Below are positions 24,420 to 34,341 of a stretch of 64,000 nt of DNA, piece after piece. Origin of the DNA: Streptomyces inusitatus (GTDB lineage: Bacteria; Actinomycetota; Actinomycetes; Streptomycetales; Streptomycetaceae); contig NZ_BMWG01000001.1 in assembly GCF_014651115.1 (NCBI RefSeq), forward strand, positions 310,001-374,000, read 5' to 3'. Position 1 is the first letter of the stretch. The number at the start of each line of letters is the position of its first letter. Made by a program: the position numbers and the translations under genes. The notes under the pieces are model-generated. The model made no database searches, was not told where the DNA came from, and was given only the letters and a program-made list of their open reading frames with translations.

Positions 24420-25706
24420 TCAGTCGCACTGGGCGAGGCCCTCCTCCGCCCGCATCCGGTCCACCTCCAGTCCGGGTACGCCGACGGTGTCCCGCTGGAT
24501 CTCCGTGTAGGCCTGCGAGGCCGACTCGCGGTCGGCCTGGGCGAGCAGCGCCTCGGCCAGGTCGAAGCGGAGGTCGAGCACTTCACGGGCCCGGAGGCCG
24601 TACTGCTCCCCGAGGGTCGGCAGGTGTTCGGTGAGCAGGTCGACCGCCTTGGCCGGTTCCGTCGTGAGCAGACGCCGCACCTCGTGGTGGAGATCCTTGG
24701 CGTCGGCGCGCGGCCGGTACGTCGGCGAGGCGGCGGCGGGCAGCTCCACGCGAGGGCCGGTCAGCGGCGTGTCCTCGGGCGCGAAGGGCACCCTGAAGGG
24801 CCGTGTGGGGTCGGGCGAGATGTAGTCGAGCGGCGGGCCGTCGCCACTGACCGGCAGATAGCGACGGAGGATACGGTTCACCTCGTCCGCGGTGGCGGGC
24901 CGCTCCGCGGGGTCCTTGGCGAGCAGTCGGTGGACGAGGTCCAGCACCTCGTCGGGAAGTCCTTCCCGGAGCGCTCCCAGTGAGTCGGGCGGGACGGTGG
25001 TGTGCAGGTGCCGGAGTGCGAACTCGTCTTTCTGGGGGAAGACCGGACGGCCCGCGAGCATCTCGTACAGCAGACAGCCCAAGGAGTAGAGGTCGGACCG
25101 CCCAGTGACCTCCTCGCCCCTGTACTGCTCGGGTGACATGTAGCCGGGGGTTCCCGGGTTCCTGCCCAGGCTGGTGAGTCTGGTGTCCTCGGCGGCCCCC
25201 GACACCCGGGCGATGCCGAAGTCCAGGACCTTGGTGTGCCCCCGCTCGGAAACCATCACGTTGGAGGGCTTCAGATCACGGTGCACGATACCGACGCGAT
25301 GGGCTGCCGCGAGGACGTCGCAAATGGGTAAGGCGATACTGGCCGTCACGGAGAGTTCGAGCGTCTCGCCCTCATCCATCTCGTCCAGCAGTGTCTTCAG
25401 GGTGTGTCCCTGGATCAACTCCATGACGAGGTAGAACTGTCCGTGTTCCTCGCCCAGGTCGTACACGGCGGGCACCCCGCTGTTCGTGAACCGCGCGGTC
25501 ACCCCGGCCTCCTGCTCGAAGCGCTTGAGCATCTCATTGCGTTCTCCGATCGTCGAGGCCGCCGCGGGGTTCGCGAACTTCACGGCGACCACACGGCCGA
25601 ACGCCAGGTCGTACGCCTGCCAGATCATCCCCATGCCGCCGGAATCGAGGGGCCCGTCCAGCCGGTAGCGGGAGCGCAGTACGCGACCCGCCTGGATGTC
25701 GAACAT
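24420..25706 (-). CDS. Soluble Ser/Thr protein kinase
   Basis: A 428-residue Hanks-type kinase. It has a Gly loop DSGGMGMIW (21-29), the VAVK lysine (K43), HRDLKPSNV (142-150), DFG (162-164) and the GTPGYMSPEQ activation segment. The last 130 residues are helical, repeat-like and lack a transmembrane segment or PASTA domains, so it is cytosolic. The ATG at 25706 has GGGGAGAGG 8 nt upstream; an in-frame ATG at 25730, 1 nt past the methylase stop, lacks one. It is co-transcribed after the methylase. An in-frame TTA codon (25329-25331) suggests bldA dependence. It is possibly a sensor or signalling arm of the defence island. Confidence 0.88.
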   Translation of the reverse strand: MFDIQAGRVLRSRYRLDGPLDSGGMGMIWQAYDLAFGRVVAVKFANPAAASTIGERNEMLKRFEQEAGVTARFTNSGVPAVYDLGEEHGQFYLVMELIQGHTLKTLLDEMDEGETLELSVTASIALPICDVLAAAHRVGIVHRDLKPSNVMVSERGHTKVLDFGIARVSGAAEDTRLTSLGRNPGTPGYMSPEQYRGEEVTGRSDLYSLGCLLYEMLAGRPVFPQKDEFALRHLHTTVPPDSLGALREGLPDEVLDLVHRLLAKDPAERPATADEVNRILRRYLPVSGDGPPLDYISPDPTRPFRVPFAPEDTPLTGPRVELPAAASPTYRPRADAKDLHHEVRRLLTTEPAKAVDLLTEHLPTLGEQYGLRAREVLDLRFDLAEALLAQADRESASQAYTEIQRDTVGVPGLEVDRMRAEEGLAQCD

Positions 25707-25731
25707 GCTCCCGGCCTCTCCCCAGAACATC

Positions 25732-27714
25732 TCAGCCCTGCCTGTCGTCGTCGATCGGGTCGGCCGCCCCGGTGGCCAGCGCGTCCGCCAGGTGGCGGGC
25801 GACTCGGCGGCCGTGGTCGGCGACCCGGTCCAAGGTTTTGTGAAAGCGTGCGATGTCCCGGAAGGCCCGGCCGATCCGGCGCTGCTCGTCCGGCTGACGG
25901 ACCGGGAGGAAGAGGCGTGCCGGATCGAGACGGCTCGGCCGTCCGCCAGTCCCCGTCCCGGTGGCGGAACGTCCGGCGCCGGGGCCGCCCGTCAGGGCCC
26001 CGGCCAGGAACCAGGGGTCCAGGGAGTCCTGCTCGGGACGCAGGACAGTGATTCCCGGACCGGCCGCGGCACCGTGCTCCCCCGGATCGGCGGGGCGGGC
26101 GCCCTGCAGTGATCCGGCGAACACCAGAACGTCTCCTTCTCTGATGCGTTCGGCGTCGGCGGCGTACGTCAGATCCTCCGACCGCATACGGGGAAGTCCG
26201 TCGTGCAGGCTGATGAACGGGACCTGGACCGCCGTCCCGTCGGGCATCTCCCGTCCGGAGGAACCGCGCCACATCCGCAGGGAGCCGGAGCGGATGAGGT
26301 CGTCCAGGGGAACGAGTGCCCGCGAGTGGGCCGGGGAGGCGCTCGGCGGTGCTTCCCTCACAGCGGGGAGGGCTTCCGCAAGCCCTGCCAGCGTCCGGCT
26401 CCAGTGGATCCGGTCCTTCTCCAGTCCCGCCAGGTCGACGGTCTCGCCAGGGTCCGCGCGGACATGGCGTGCGGGGGTGATGTCCACCTCCTCGTCGAGG
26501 AGTTCGGCGACAGGGACCGCATTCGAGACACCGGGATCAAGTTCCGCTCCCGCTTGGAAATCCCGCCACGCATCGGAGACGGTGGTGTGCACGGCTGCCC
26601 AGTCCGGGCCGGCGGTGCGACTCTCCAGAGGCTCCGTGTCCACGAAGAGCACACGGTGCGAAGCCGGGCCGTCGGACCGCCGGGCCACCCAGAGATGGGT
26701 CCCCAGGCTGTGGGTGGAGGCAGACCCGGCCGGCAGCGCCACGACCGCGCGCAGCGTGCCGCGCCGCACCAGCTCGGCCCGGATGCGACGGCCCGAGGGT
26801 CTCGCGGCGGCTGCCGCGGGCATCAGGAGGACCGCGCTGCCCCCATCGTCCAGATGGGCCAGAGCATGCTGGACCCAGGCGAGTTCGGATTCTCCCTTCG
26901 GCGGTAGGCCATGGGTCCACCGTGTGTCGTATCCCAGCTCCGATCGGCCCCATTCCCGCTGGCCGAACGGAAGGTTGCAGACGACGCCCCGCACCCGTGC
27001 GGCCGGGTGGGCGTCGCCGAGGAGTGAGTCGCCCGCGGCGACATCGACCTCGTGATGCCCGTGGAGCCGCAGCCGAACAGCCGTGATCCCGGCGAGGTCG
27101 GGGTGTGTCTCCTGGCCGAGCAGGCAGACGGTGCCGCTCTTCGCGGCTTGGAGGAGGAGGCTGCCCGTGCCGCACGCGGGGTCCAGCACGGAGTCGGGGG
27201 GCGTGCCGTCACCGGAACCGGCCAGCGCGCACATCAGTGCCGCGACCGGGGTGGGGGTCACCTCCACCTGACGGGCATGCGCCTCCACCCAGCGGCTGAG
27301 GAGCGCCTCGAACGCCTCGGCCGCGCCCAGTCGGTCACTCAGTCCGTCGACATGGGCGCCCAGTTCCACGGGCAGGTCGATGATGCCCGCCCTCGTCCGG
27401 TCCAGGTGCGGGGGCGGCTCCTCGCCGAGCAGGCGGAATCCGACCGTGGCCAGCATTCCGCCAGGCAGTGCCGGGTCCCGCAGAGCCTCCATGGCCCGCC
27501 ACACCTTGTCGACCGGCGAAATGTGCACCGGTCTGCCATGGGCTTCTAGCCATTCCACGACCTCCGGCAGAGAGAACTGCGGACTGGCCGCCGTGCCGCC
27601 CACCGGGATGGGAAACTCCGCGTACCTCCGACGCCAGTTGCTCACCGCCGCCGGCCCCACTCCGGCGATACGGGCGATCTCGGCTGCCGTGACCGTGGCT
27701 TCGCTCGTCATCAT
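25732..27714 (-). CDS. HTH-N6-adenine methylase with TRD-like C-terminus
   Basis: A 660-residue protein. Residues 8-60 form a MerR/phage-type HTH (AAEIARIAGVGPAAVSNWRR). An HsdM-type methylase follows, with AdoMet motif I LDPACGTGSLL (177-187) and motif IV NLPF (247-250), in place of NPPF/NPPY. The C-terminal 200 residues, ending RLDPARLFLPVRQPDEQRRI, resemble an HsdS target-recognition half. It may thus be a self-contained M.S enzyme. The ATG at 27714 has GAGGAGAGG upstream, preferable to 27735. There is no HsdR gene. It diverges from the pPIWI_RE operon and could mark self DNA or act as regulator. Confidence 0.85.
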   Translation of the reverse strand: MMTSEATVTAAEIARIAGVGPAAVSNWRRRYAEFPIPVGGTAASPQFSLPEVVEWLEAHGRPVHISPVDKVWRAMEALRDPALPGGMLATVGFRLLGEEPPPHLDRTRAGIIDLPVELGAHVDGLSDRLGAAEAFEALLSRWVEAHARQVEVTPTPVAALMCALAGSGDGTPPDSVLDPACGTGSLLLQAAKSGTVCLLGQETHPDLAGITAVRLRLHGHHEVDVAAGDSLLGDAHPAARVRGVVCNLPFGQREWGRSELGYDTRWTHGLPPKGESELAWVQHALAHLDDGGSAVLLMPAAAAARPSGRRIRAELVRRGTLRAVVALPAGSASTHSLGTHLWVARRSDGPASHRVLFVDTEPLESRTAGPDWAAVHTTVSDAWRDFQAGAELDPGVSNAVPVAELLDEEVDITPARHVRADPGETVDLAGLEKDRIHWSRTLAGLAEALPAVREAPPSASPAHSRALVPLDDLIRSGSLRMWRGSSGREMPDGTAVQVPFISLHDGLPRMRSEDLTYAADAERIREGDVLVFAGSLQGARPADPGEHGAAAGPGITVLRPEQDSLDPWFLAGALTGGPGAGRSATGTGTGGRPSRLDPARLFLPVRQPDEQRRIGRAFRDIARFHKTLDRVADHGRRVARHLADALATGAADPIDDDRQG

Positions 27715-27856
27715 GCCTCTCCTCACGCGCAACACATTCGGAGGATCATAGACCCTGGGGATAGTTGATGACAGTCACTCGAAAGAGCTGGTTGACCCAT
27801 TTAACAAGACGTGCTGCCATGGTGAACCCCATCGAGGTCGATGCCATGGAGATCGC
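27715..27856. promoter_or_regulatory. Divergent promoter region of the defence island
   Basis: The 142 nt between the methylase and the nuclease operon. Leftward, TATGAT (revcomp of 27745-27750) is a good -10 about 30 nt before the methylase start, with a weak -35. Rightward, TTGACC (27792-27797) with a poor -10 17 nt later is the best candidate. The HTH at the methylase N-terminus could bind here. Confidence 0.45.
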
Positions 27857-29563
27857 ATGCCCGTGTGGACACCACCAGATGAGAGCACCTGGACCAGCGG
27901 ACTGATCCGTGTGTTCGCGGGGTCCTTCCTCCGCCCGGACCGGCGGGGCGGTTGCGCCTACAAAGGCGCGCTCAAGGCCCGGGCCGGCATCAGGCTGGCC
28001 CCGGGGCCGCTTCCCTCGTACAAGGCCGATCCCCGGACGGGCTTCAACCTCGGGCCGCTCGGAGACACGCTCGACCTGATCGAGTACGAGGGGATCGAGC
28101 CCGAGGAAGCACTCCGACGCTCCATGGCGGCCACCCGTGAGCGGCCGGAGGCCGACCCGGGACTCGCCGCATGGACCCGCTTCGCGCTGGAGCGCTATCT
28201 GGAGGGCGGCACCCCGGGCCTTCTGCCGGTCTCCCACTCCTGGGTGCTCGTCACCCGGCTCGGCAAGCCCGACAACCGCGGTGCCAGACGCTACGAGCAG
28301 TGTGTCTGGGGACGCCCGTACGCCTCGGCCGACGGCCGGGTGCGTGAGCTGCGCGTACCGGTCGCCAGAGAGCTGCTCGGGGCGGCGGCGCAGGCCGATC
28401 GGGCCGACCTGGCGGCGGCGGCGCAGGTCGTGGCCTTCGGTGAACCGCATCGATTACCGGACCGCTTCCACTGGCACGAGAATGCCCGGCCCGTGCCGGA
28501 TGCTGGCGAGGCGGCCCGGCGGCAGCCCGAGGAAGTGAGGATCACAGAGGTCAGCTGCCTCGACGGACAGCGTCACGAGTTACTCCGCGAAAGCCCGGAA
28601 GAGGTGCGGCGGCGCTACGCGGCCCATGGCCTCCCCGCACTGGCCGCCGCCGTCTCCGCAAGTGCCTTCACCCCTGGCCATGACTGCGAGGACTGCAAGT
28701 ACACCCCCCGCTGCCCCGCGCTGAAACGCCTCGGCGGCGTTCTGGGCATCGAGGACCTGACCCGCCCGCGCCGCACCTGGTCGGTCACCAACGGGCGCTC
28801 CTACGTCGGCCGGCCGGGCCGTGACGAGGGCTGCCCTGCCCGGGAGCGCCTGCGGCGGCTCCGGCTGCCGGACCGCGAGGCACGTGCGCTGACCCCGCAG
28901 GTCATCCGCGGCCACGCCGTGCACACCTGGATCCAGGAGCGCCACGAAGCCCGTCCGGGAATCGCCTGCCGCCCCGACGACGCCCCCGACGGCCGGTCCT
29001 CCTGGTCGGCAGGACGCTGGACGGTCCCGCGTGAGCAGGCGGACCTCGGCGCACGCATGGTCGCCGCACACGCGCGTCACTGTCCATACAAGCTGTCCAC
29101 GGTCGCCGAGACGGCACACGAGCAGACCCTCGTGGTGCACGACACGGCCGCCGACGTCGTGGTGGTGGCCAAGACGGACATGATCTACCGGGACGGCTCC
29201 TCCTGGGTCTACCGGGAGACGAAGACGGACGCCCGGCGGAATCCGCCCCAGGAGGACGACATCCTCCGCGAACGGCCCCAACTCGCACTCGCGGTCCTGC
29301 TGCTCGGCACCAGCACCGCGATCGGCGAGGATATCTCCACCGCACGGGTGGAGCTGGAGGTTCTCAGACCGCACGGCGCCCGGCTCACCGTCATCGACCC
29401 TCTGGACCCCGAGGTCCGCGCCTCCGCACGCCAGGTCGTCCTGGACCTGTCCGCCGACTGGCACGCGGACACCACCGCCCTCGCCCGGCCCGGTCCGCAC
29501 TGTCAAAGCTGCGAGATGGCCGTCTGGTGCCGCCCCGCCTCGCCCGACGCCACGGAAGGCTGA
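27857..29563 (+). CDS. RecB/Cas4-like nuclease with duplicated Cys motif
   Basis: A 568-residue PD-(D/E)xK nuclease of the RecB type, similar to TM0106-like or Cas4 proteins. Residues 352-356 (GHAVH), D441 (TDMIY), E454-T-K456 and Q475 form the expected H-D-ExK-Q series. C549-x2-C552-x5-C558 is a C-terminal Fe-S-type Cys set. An identical C-x2-C-x5-C pattern (277, 280, 286) ends the N-terminal half, suggesting an ancient duplication with a degenerate first copy. GGAG precedes the ATG. Two TTA codons (28454, 28580) are in frame. It is the first gene of the pPIWI_RE operon, and the REase gene follows after 6 nt. It probably processes or degrades invader DNA. Confidence 0.8.
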   Translation: MPVWTPPDESTWTSGLIRVFAGSFLRPDRRGGCAYKGALKARAGIRLAPGPLPSYKADPRTGFNLGPLGDTLDLIEYEGIEPEEALRRSMAATRERPEADPGLAAWTRFALERYLEGGTPGLLPVSHSWVLVTRLGKPDNRGARRYEQCVWGRPYASADGRVRELRVPVARELLGAAAQADRADLAAAAQVVAFGEPHRLPDRFHWHENARPVPDAGEAARRQPEEVRITEVSCLDGQRHELLRESPEEVRRRYAAHGLPALAAAVSASAFTPGHDCEDCKYTPRCPALKRLGGVLGIEDLTRPRRTWSVTNGRSYVGRPGRDEGCPARERLRRLRLPDREARALTPQVIRGHAVHTWIQERHEARPGIACRPDDAPDGRSSWSAGRWTVPREQADLGARMVAAHARHCPYKLSTVAETAHEQTLVVHDTAADVVVVAKTDMIYRDGSSWVYRETKTDARRNPPQEDDILRERPQLALAVLLLGTSTAIGEDISTARVELEVLRPHGARLTVIDPLDPEVRASARQVVLDLSADWHADTTALARPGPHCQSCEMAVWCRPASPDATEG

Positions 29564-29569
29564 GCCGGG

Positions 29570-30769
29570 ATGAGCCAAGACCGGACAATGCTCACGACCC
29601 TGTGGTCCGAGACTGACGGCGTCCTTCTCCTCCGGAGCGTCGCCACCGCCATGGTCCGCCTCAGCGAGGTCGGTGATCCGGGGGCGTACACCCTGCCGTA
29701 CCCCGACGAAGCCCAACGCGCCCTGAACACCACCGTCCTCACCTGCCTCCTGCTCAAGGCGAAGCCCCCGGAAAGCCTGCCCGAACTGGTCGAGTGGGCG
29801 GCGAAACGCCCACTCGACCAATGGCCCGGCACACTGCCGCCGGACGTGGTACCACCGGAGTCCCGGTTCCTGGACGAGGCCACCCGCCAGCCGACCGCAC
29901 TCTGCTACGAATGGGCCGTGGACGCGGAGGACTCCGCAGCCCGCCACTCCGAACAGCGCTACATGGCCATCGCCTCCCAGCGCTGCTGGGAGGAGAACTA
30001 TCCGGAGGCGTATCGGGCCTTCCGCCTGCTACTGACACGGCGTCCCGTGCTGACCCATCGCGAACTGGCCACCCTTCCCGCGGCAGCGGACGGCGAGCTG
30101 GGACCGCTCGGCGATCTGCTATACGACGTCTACCGGCCAGCACCGTCCGGTCATCTCGACCGGGAACGGCGAAGCCACATCTCCTGTGCGCGCTGTCACA
30201 CACTGCTGCACCTCACAGTCGGCGGCGACCTGTGGTGCGAACGTCGGCGCTGCCGGGAGCTGGGCACCGCCCGCCGCGGACGCGAGTACCCGGTTGACGA
30301 CGGCGGCGGTGCCCAACTGTTGATCCGGCCGCTGCGCCAGTGGGTTTCGGCGACCGGCGCCCTGGAGGAACGGCTGGCCCAGCGGCTGGCGGCGGCAGGA
30401 GCGGACGTCGAGCTGTGGCCCGGCTTCGGCGCGTACGGCATACGGGTGCGGTTCCCCGGCGGTACGACCCTGGCCGTCGACCACAAGGACTGGGAGAGCC
30501 CCGCCCTGCTGGGACGCCGGGCCGTTCCGCCGCAGCCCGACCCGCCGTACGACCGCTGCGTATGGGTGGTACCAGCCGCCCGGCTCCGCAAGAACCCGGA
30601 CTTCCGGACGACCTTCGAGGCCTATAGGCCGTCCGCGTCACCGGAACTCATGACCGACAGGGAGCTGCTGCGCACCGCCCGGCGGCTCATCGGGACCACC
30701 GCGCCGGGCCTACGGGACACGGCCCCGGATCCGGGCCCGGACGGTGAAGCGACGGAAGGACTGTTCTGA
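29570..30769 (+). CDS. pPIWI_RE-associated REase
   Basis: A 399-residue protein matching the restriction-endonuclease component of pPIWI_RE three-gene islands. The N-terminal 190 residues are a helical 'Y'-type module. A zinc-binding C206-x2-C209...C223-x4-C228 insert follows, then an REase fold with E281 and VDHKD (303-307) as catalytic D/K positions. It overlaps the helicase gene by 1 nt (TGATG). In published comparative genomics this REase pairs with a DinG helicase and a PIWI protein, predicted to cleave invader nucleic acid. No biochemical role can be read directly. Confidence 0.75.
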   Translation: MSQDRTMLTTLWSETDGVLLLRSVATAMVRLSEVGDPGAYTLPYPDEAQRALNTTVLTCLLLKAKPPESLPELVEWAAKRPLDQWPGTLPPDVVPPESRFLDEATRQPTALCYEWAVDAEDSAARHSEQRYMAIASQRCWEENYPEAYRAFRLLLTRRPVLTHRELATLPAAADGELGPLGDLLYDVYRPAPSGHLDRERRSHISCARCHTLLHLTVGGDLWCERRRCRELGTARRGREYPVDDGGGAQLLIRPLRQWVSATGALEERLAQRLAAAGADVELWPGFGAYGIRVRFPGGTTLAVDHKDWESPALLGRRAVPPQPDPPYDRCVWVVPAARLRKNPDFRTTFEAYRPSASPELMTDRELLRTARRLIGTTAPGLRDTAPDPGPDGEATEGLF

Positions 30770-33700
30770 TGCGCGACCGCGACTCCTGGCTCGCCAGGAC
30801 CGCCACCGGAATCAGGGCCGCCTGGCCCAGCGAGAGCGGCACGCCCCGCCCCGCCCGGCTGTGCCGTGTGGAGCTGGGGCTCTATCTGCTGGAGCGCCTT
30901 CGCCCGGGAGAACCGGCCATCGCGGCGTGGACCTTGCTCAGTGGCTATCCCTTCGCACTGGTCGCGGACCGAACACCGGAACGGGAGAGGATGCTCCGAG
31001 TGGCCCGGCATCTGCTGTGGACGCTCCGCCGCCGCCGCACCTGGGAACGCGCGCTGCGGCAGTACGCGTCCTTCCCCGCCGAGGTGCGCGGCTACCGGAT
31101 CACCGACCTCGACGCACCCGCCCGGCGGGAGGACGTGTCCATCGCCTCCGACCGCTGGATGGTGTATGAACGGACCCTCACCTCCGTGCCCCCCTTCCAC
31201 CGCAGGCAGCGGCTGGCCATCGCCGAACCCGGCAGGTCCTACCGCTTCCCGCAGGACAAACTGCTCACCTCCGTCCGGCTGCCCGAACACCTCCCGGTCT
31301 CCGCCGCCCGGCCGCACACTCTCCAGCCTCCTCCCAAGGTGGGTCTTCCGGTCGAGACGACCTGGGACGAGCTGCTGGCCACGGCCGAGTGGATGGACAA
31401 GAAGCTGGGGATCACCGACCGCCGGAAGACCTGGCGCGGCCGGGTACTGCGGATCGAACTCGACCTGCTCGCCCCCGGGGGGACGGCCTACCGGCCGAGC
31501 CGGAAACTGTCGATCACCGGTCTTTTCCACCTCGTGGGCATGGTCGGCGCCGGCAAGAGCACACTGCGGGACGTCCTGACCGTCCAGGCCGTAAAACAGG
31601 GCCGGAAGGTGACCATCATCGTGGGAGACGTCGCCGAGCAACTGACGCTGGTGAACCTTTTCCGCGCGCTGGAGCTGAAGGCGGCCCCCGTGCTGGGCGC
31701 CTCCACCCGAGCCCGGAACGCTCAACGCATGCACCGCAGGCTCGCGGGCTCGGGATCGGTGTCACTGCTCAGCCACGCCGCCAAACACTTCACCCACCTG
31801 AGCACGGCCTGCCCGCTCGACGCTCTGCGCGGCACCGAGGCGGCCGGGCCTCTCGGCATCCTCGAATCGCCCTGCACCCGTCTGTATCCGATAGAACCGC
31901 GAACAGCCGAAAGGGAACCGGGAGGGACGGGCACGCTGTTCGCGGACCCCCTGGCCGAGCCGTCCGCCGGGGAATCCGATGCCACCGATACCGACCGTTC
32001 CGGCCTTGGGCACGGCTGCCCCCTATGGTCCAAGTGCCCCCGGCACCAAGGCGCCCACGACCTGGTGACAGCGGACATCTGGGTGGCCAACCCCGCGAGC
32101 CTGGTCTACGGGCTGACGCCTCGGCACCAGAACCGGGAACGGGCCCGGTTCCTGGAGGTCGCGTGCGTCCGCAGCGACCTGATCATCGTGGACGAGGCAG
32201 ACCGGGTACAGATGCAGCTCGACTCGATGTTCGTGCCCTCCGCCACCCTCGTCGGACGCGCCTCGGACTCCTGGCTCGACGAACTCCAAACCCACACGAC
32301 CGGCGAATTCACCCGGAGGGGCCGCCTTCAGCTGTCGAAAGCGGAGGTGGACCGCTGGTCCTCCTCCCTGACCGCGTCGATCGCCGCGACCAACCGGCTG
32401 TACTCGATGTTGATGCGCCACCCCGGACTCCTCTCCTGGGTACAGGCGGACTACTTCAGCACATGGACCCTCCAGCAGAAGCTGGTCGAGGACTGGTTCC
32501 GGGACCGGTCCGCCCCGGACGGCCCCGACGAGGACGACGAACCCGACGACGAGTTCGAGGAGGACGACTCGGAGAGCCAGGACCACGCCCCCGACGCCCG
32601 CGAGCACGAGGAGGACGGGGAGCCGGCGGACCCGCGCACCGCACGGCGAACCGCGGTCATGAACCTGCTGGACGTCTTCCGCGACGACCCTCTCGGAGGA
32701 GAGCATTCCGACAATCCCGAACTGGCGGAGCTGGTGAGCCTCACCCACGATCTGCTGCACACACTGGACGAGGGCCGTACCCGCGACAGGGCCTCGGCCG
32801 TGCTGCGACGGCTGTCCGGAATCACCCCCGGGTCCGCGGAGGAACTCCTCGACAAGACCATGCGCTTTGAATTCATGCTGCTGCTCGGGGTGCTCCAGCA
32901 GCGCCTCGACGTCCTCACCGAGCTGTGGCCGACGGTCGAAGCGGCGCTCAACCTGGAGTCGACGGACAATCAGCTGTCCCGTCGCCCTCCGCTCGACTAC
33001 AGCCCCCTTCTGCCTGAGTCGCCGATGGGCAATATTCTCGGATTCCAGTTCCTCACCGAGGAACCGGACACCGATTCGGGCTCCGGCAGCACCGTACTCC
33101 GCTTCTTCCGCTGCACCGGAGTGGGCCGCTCACTGGTGACCGGGCTGCACGAAGTGACCTCGCTGGACGGCGGCCCGACGGCCCATGTCCTTCTGATGTC
33201 GGGCACCAGCTGGGCGGGTACCGCAGCGGGCGCACACGTACTGGCACCGGTCCGGGCGATCCTGAAGTCCTCCCCCAAAGAGCGCGCCGCACTGAGCAAG
33301 ACCTCCTTCCGCAAGATTTTCGTTCCCGGCCCCGACGGAAAACCGCTTCATCTGTCCGGCATGCGGCCGGACCGGCGGCCGAAGGTTCTGGAGCTGATGC
33401 TCGACGGTCTCGCCAGACCACGGGACGGTCAGCTCCAGAGCGACTTCGAGCAGGAGCTGAACCTGATCGGCAACGCCGGGCGGAAACGTCTGCTGGTCCT
33501 CGTCGGTTCGTACGAGGAGGCCCGCCGGGCCTTTCAATTCCTCAATGCCATACCCCGCTGGAAGGGGAAAGCGTGCCGGCTGATCGCGGACGACGCGGAA
33601 CTGGAGATCTCCTTCGGCGGTGCCACGCCGGGAGACCCGCTGGCGGCCGCCGAGTCCGGAACCCTGCGGCGCGGTGATGTGGCCGCTTTCGGGGTCATGG

Positions 33701-34341
33701 ACGCCGAGATCCTCATCGCTCCGCTCATGTCGGTGGAACGCGGGCACAACATCCTGAACGACGCAGGCAAGGCGGCGATCGGCTCGGTCTTCTTCCTGGC
33801 CCGGCCCCACCCGCGTCCGCACGACATCGGCCTGGCGGTCCAGAGCATCAACAGCTGGGTGACACGGCTGATGGACGACGGAGGATTCGACGAACTGGTC
33901 TCCTCATCCCCCGACCTCAACTCAGCCGGCCGTGCCTTCCGGCAGGCCGCGCGCGCCCGATGGCGGCACCTGCTCACCCGGAGAATGGCCTGGCGGCATC
34001 TGAACGACGAGGACAAGGCGACCTTCACCTGGGACCGGCTGGTCGTGATGTGGCAGGTGATCGGGCGCCTGGTACGGGGCGGGGTCCCGGCCCGGGTGGT
34101 CTTCGTGGACTCCCGGTTCGCCGAACGCGAAGCCGCCGGCCGAGGGCCCGACACCTTCCGCACCGGCCTGCTCGCCAGCATGGTCCATGTCCTCGCTCCC
34201 TACTTCGACGACGACGGACCGATTCCCCCGGCCCAGCGGCAGCTGGTGCAGACCCTCTATGAGCCCCTCTATCTGGCGCTGAAGACCATTCCCCCGCACC
34301 GGCCGGACGCGCAGCGCCGCTCGGCCCGAGGAGTCGCGTGA
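30769..34341 (+). CDS. DinG/XPD-type helicase of the pPIWI_RE system
   Basis: A 1190-residue superfamily 2 helicase. The N-terminal 240 residues are a helical domain typical of the pPIWI_RE helicase ('Z' type). Walker A GMVGAGKS is at 257-264 and the DEAD box at 475-478. Between them C348, C369, C417 and C423 sit where DinG/XPD enzymes hold a 4Fe-4S cluster. A very acidic insert lies near 585-625, and the second RecA-like domain includes VERGHNIL. It likely unwinds DNA or DNA-RNA duplexes for the PIWI and REase partners. Both ends overlap neighbouring genes. Confidence 0.85.
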   Translation: MRDRDSWLARTATGIRAAWPSESGTPRPARLCRVELGLYLLERLRPGEPAIAAWTLLSGYPFALVADRTPERERMLRVARHLLWTLRRRRTWERALRQYASFPAEVRGYRITDLDAPARREDVSIASDRWMVYERTLTSVPPFHRRQRLAIAEPGRSYRFPQDKLLTSVRLPEHLPVSAARPHTLQPPPKVGLPVETTWDELLATAEWMDKKLGITDRRKTWRGRVLRIELDLLAPGGTAYRPSRKLSITGLFHLVGMVGAGKSTLRDVLTVQAVKQGRKVTIIVGDVAEQLTLVNLFRALELKAAPVLGASTRARNAQRMHRRLAGSGSVSLLSHAAKHFTHLSTACPLDALRGTEAAGPLGILESPCTRLYPIEPRTAEREPGGTGTLFADPLAEPSAGESDATDTDRSGLGHGCPLWSKCPRHQGAHDLVTADIWVANPASLVYGLTPRHQNRERARFLEVACVRSDLIIVDEADRVQMQLDSMFVPSATLVGRASDSWLDELQTHTTGEFTRRGRLQLSKAEVDRWSSSLTASIAATNRLYSMLMRHPGLLSWVQADYFSTWTLQQKLVEDWFRDRSAPDGPDEDDEPDDEFEEDDSESQDHAPDAREHEEDGEPADPRTARRTAVMNLLDVFRDDPLGGEHSDNPELAELVSLTHDLLHTLDEGRTRDRASAVLRRLSGITPGSAEELLDKTMRFEFMLLLGVLQQRLDVLTELWPTVEAALNLESTDNQLSRRPPLDYSPLLPESPMGNILGFQFLTEEPDTDSGSGSTVLRFFRCTGVGRSLVTGLHEVTSLDGGPTAHVLLMSGTSWAGTAAGAHVLAPVRAILKSSPKERAALSKTSFRKIFVPGPDGKPLHLSGMRPDRRPKVLELMLDGLARPRDGQLQSDFEQELNLIGNAGRKRLLVLVGSYEEARRAFQFLNAIPRWKGKACRLIADDAELEISFGGATPGDPLAAAESGTLRRGDVAAFGVMDAEILIAPLMSVERGHNILNDAGKAAIGSVFFLARPHPRPHDIGLAVQSINSWVTRLMDDGGFDELVSSSPDLNSAGRAFRQAARARWRHLLTRRMAWRHLNDEDKATFTWDRLVVMWQVIGRLVRGGVPARVVFVDSRFAEREAAGRGPDTFRTGLLASMVHVLAPYFDDDGPIPPAQRQLVQTLYEPLYLALKTIPPHRPDAQRRSARGVA

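Noticed and set aside
27857-29563. Cas4 of a CRISPR-Cas locus
   Set aside because: No other cas genes and no repeat array; the pPIWI_RE context explains the nuclease better.
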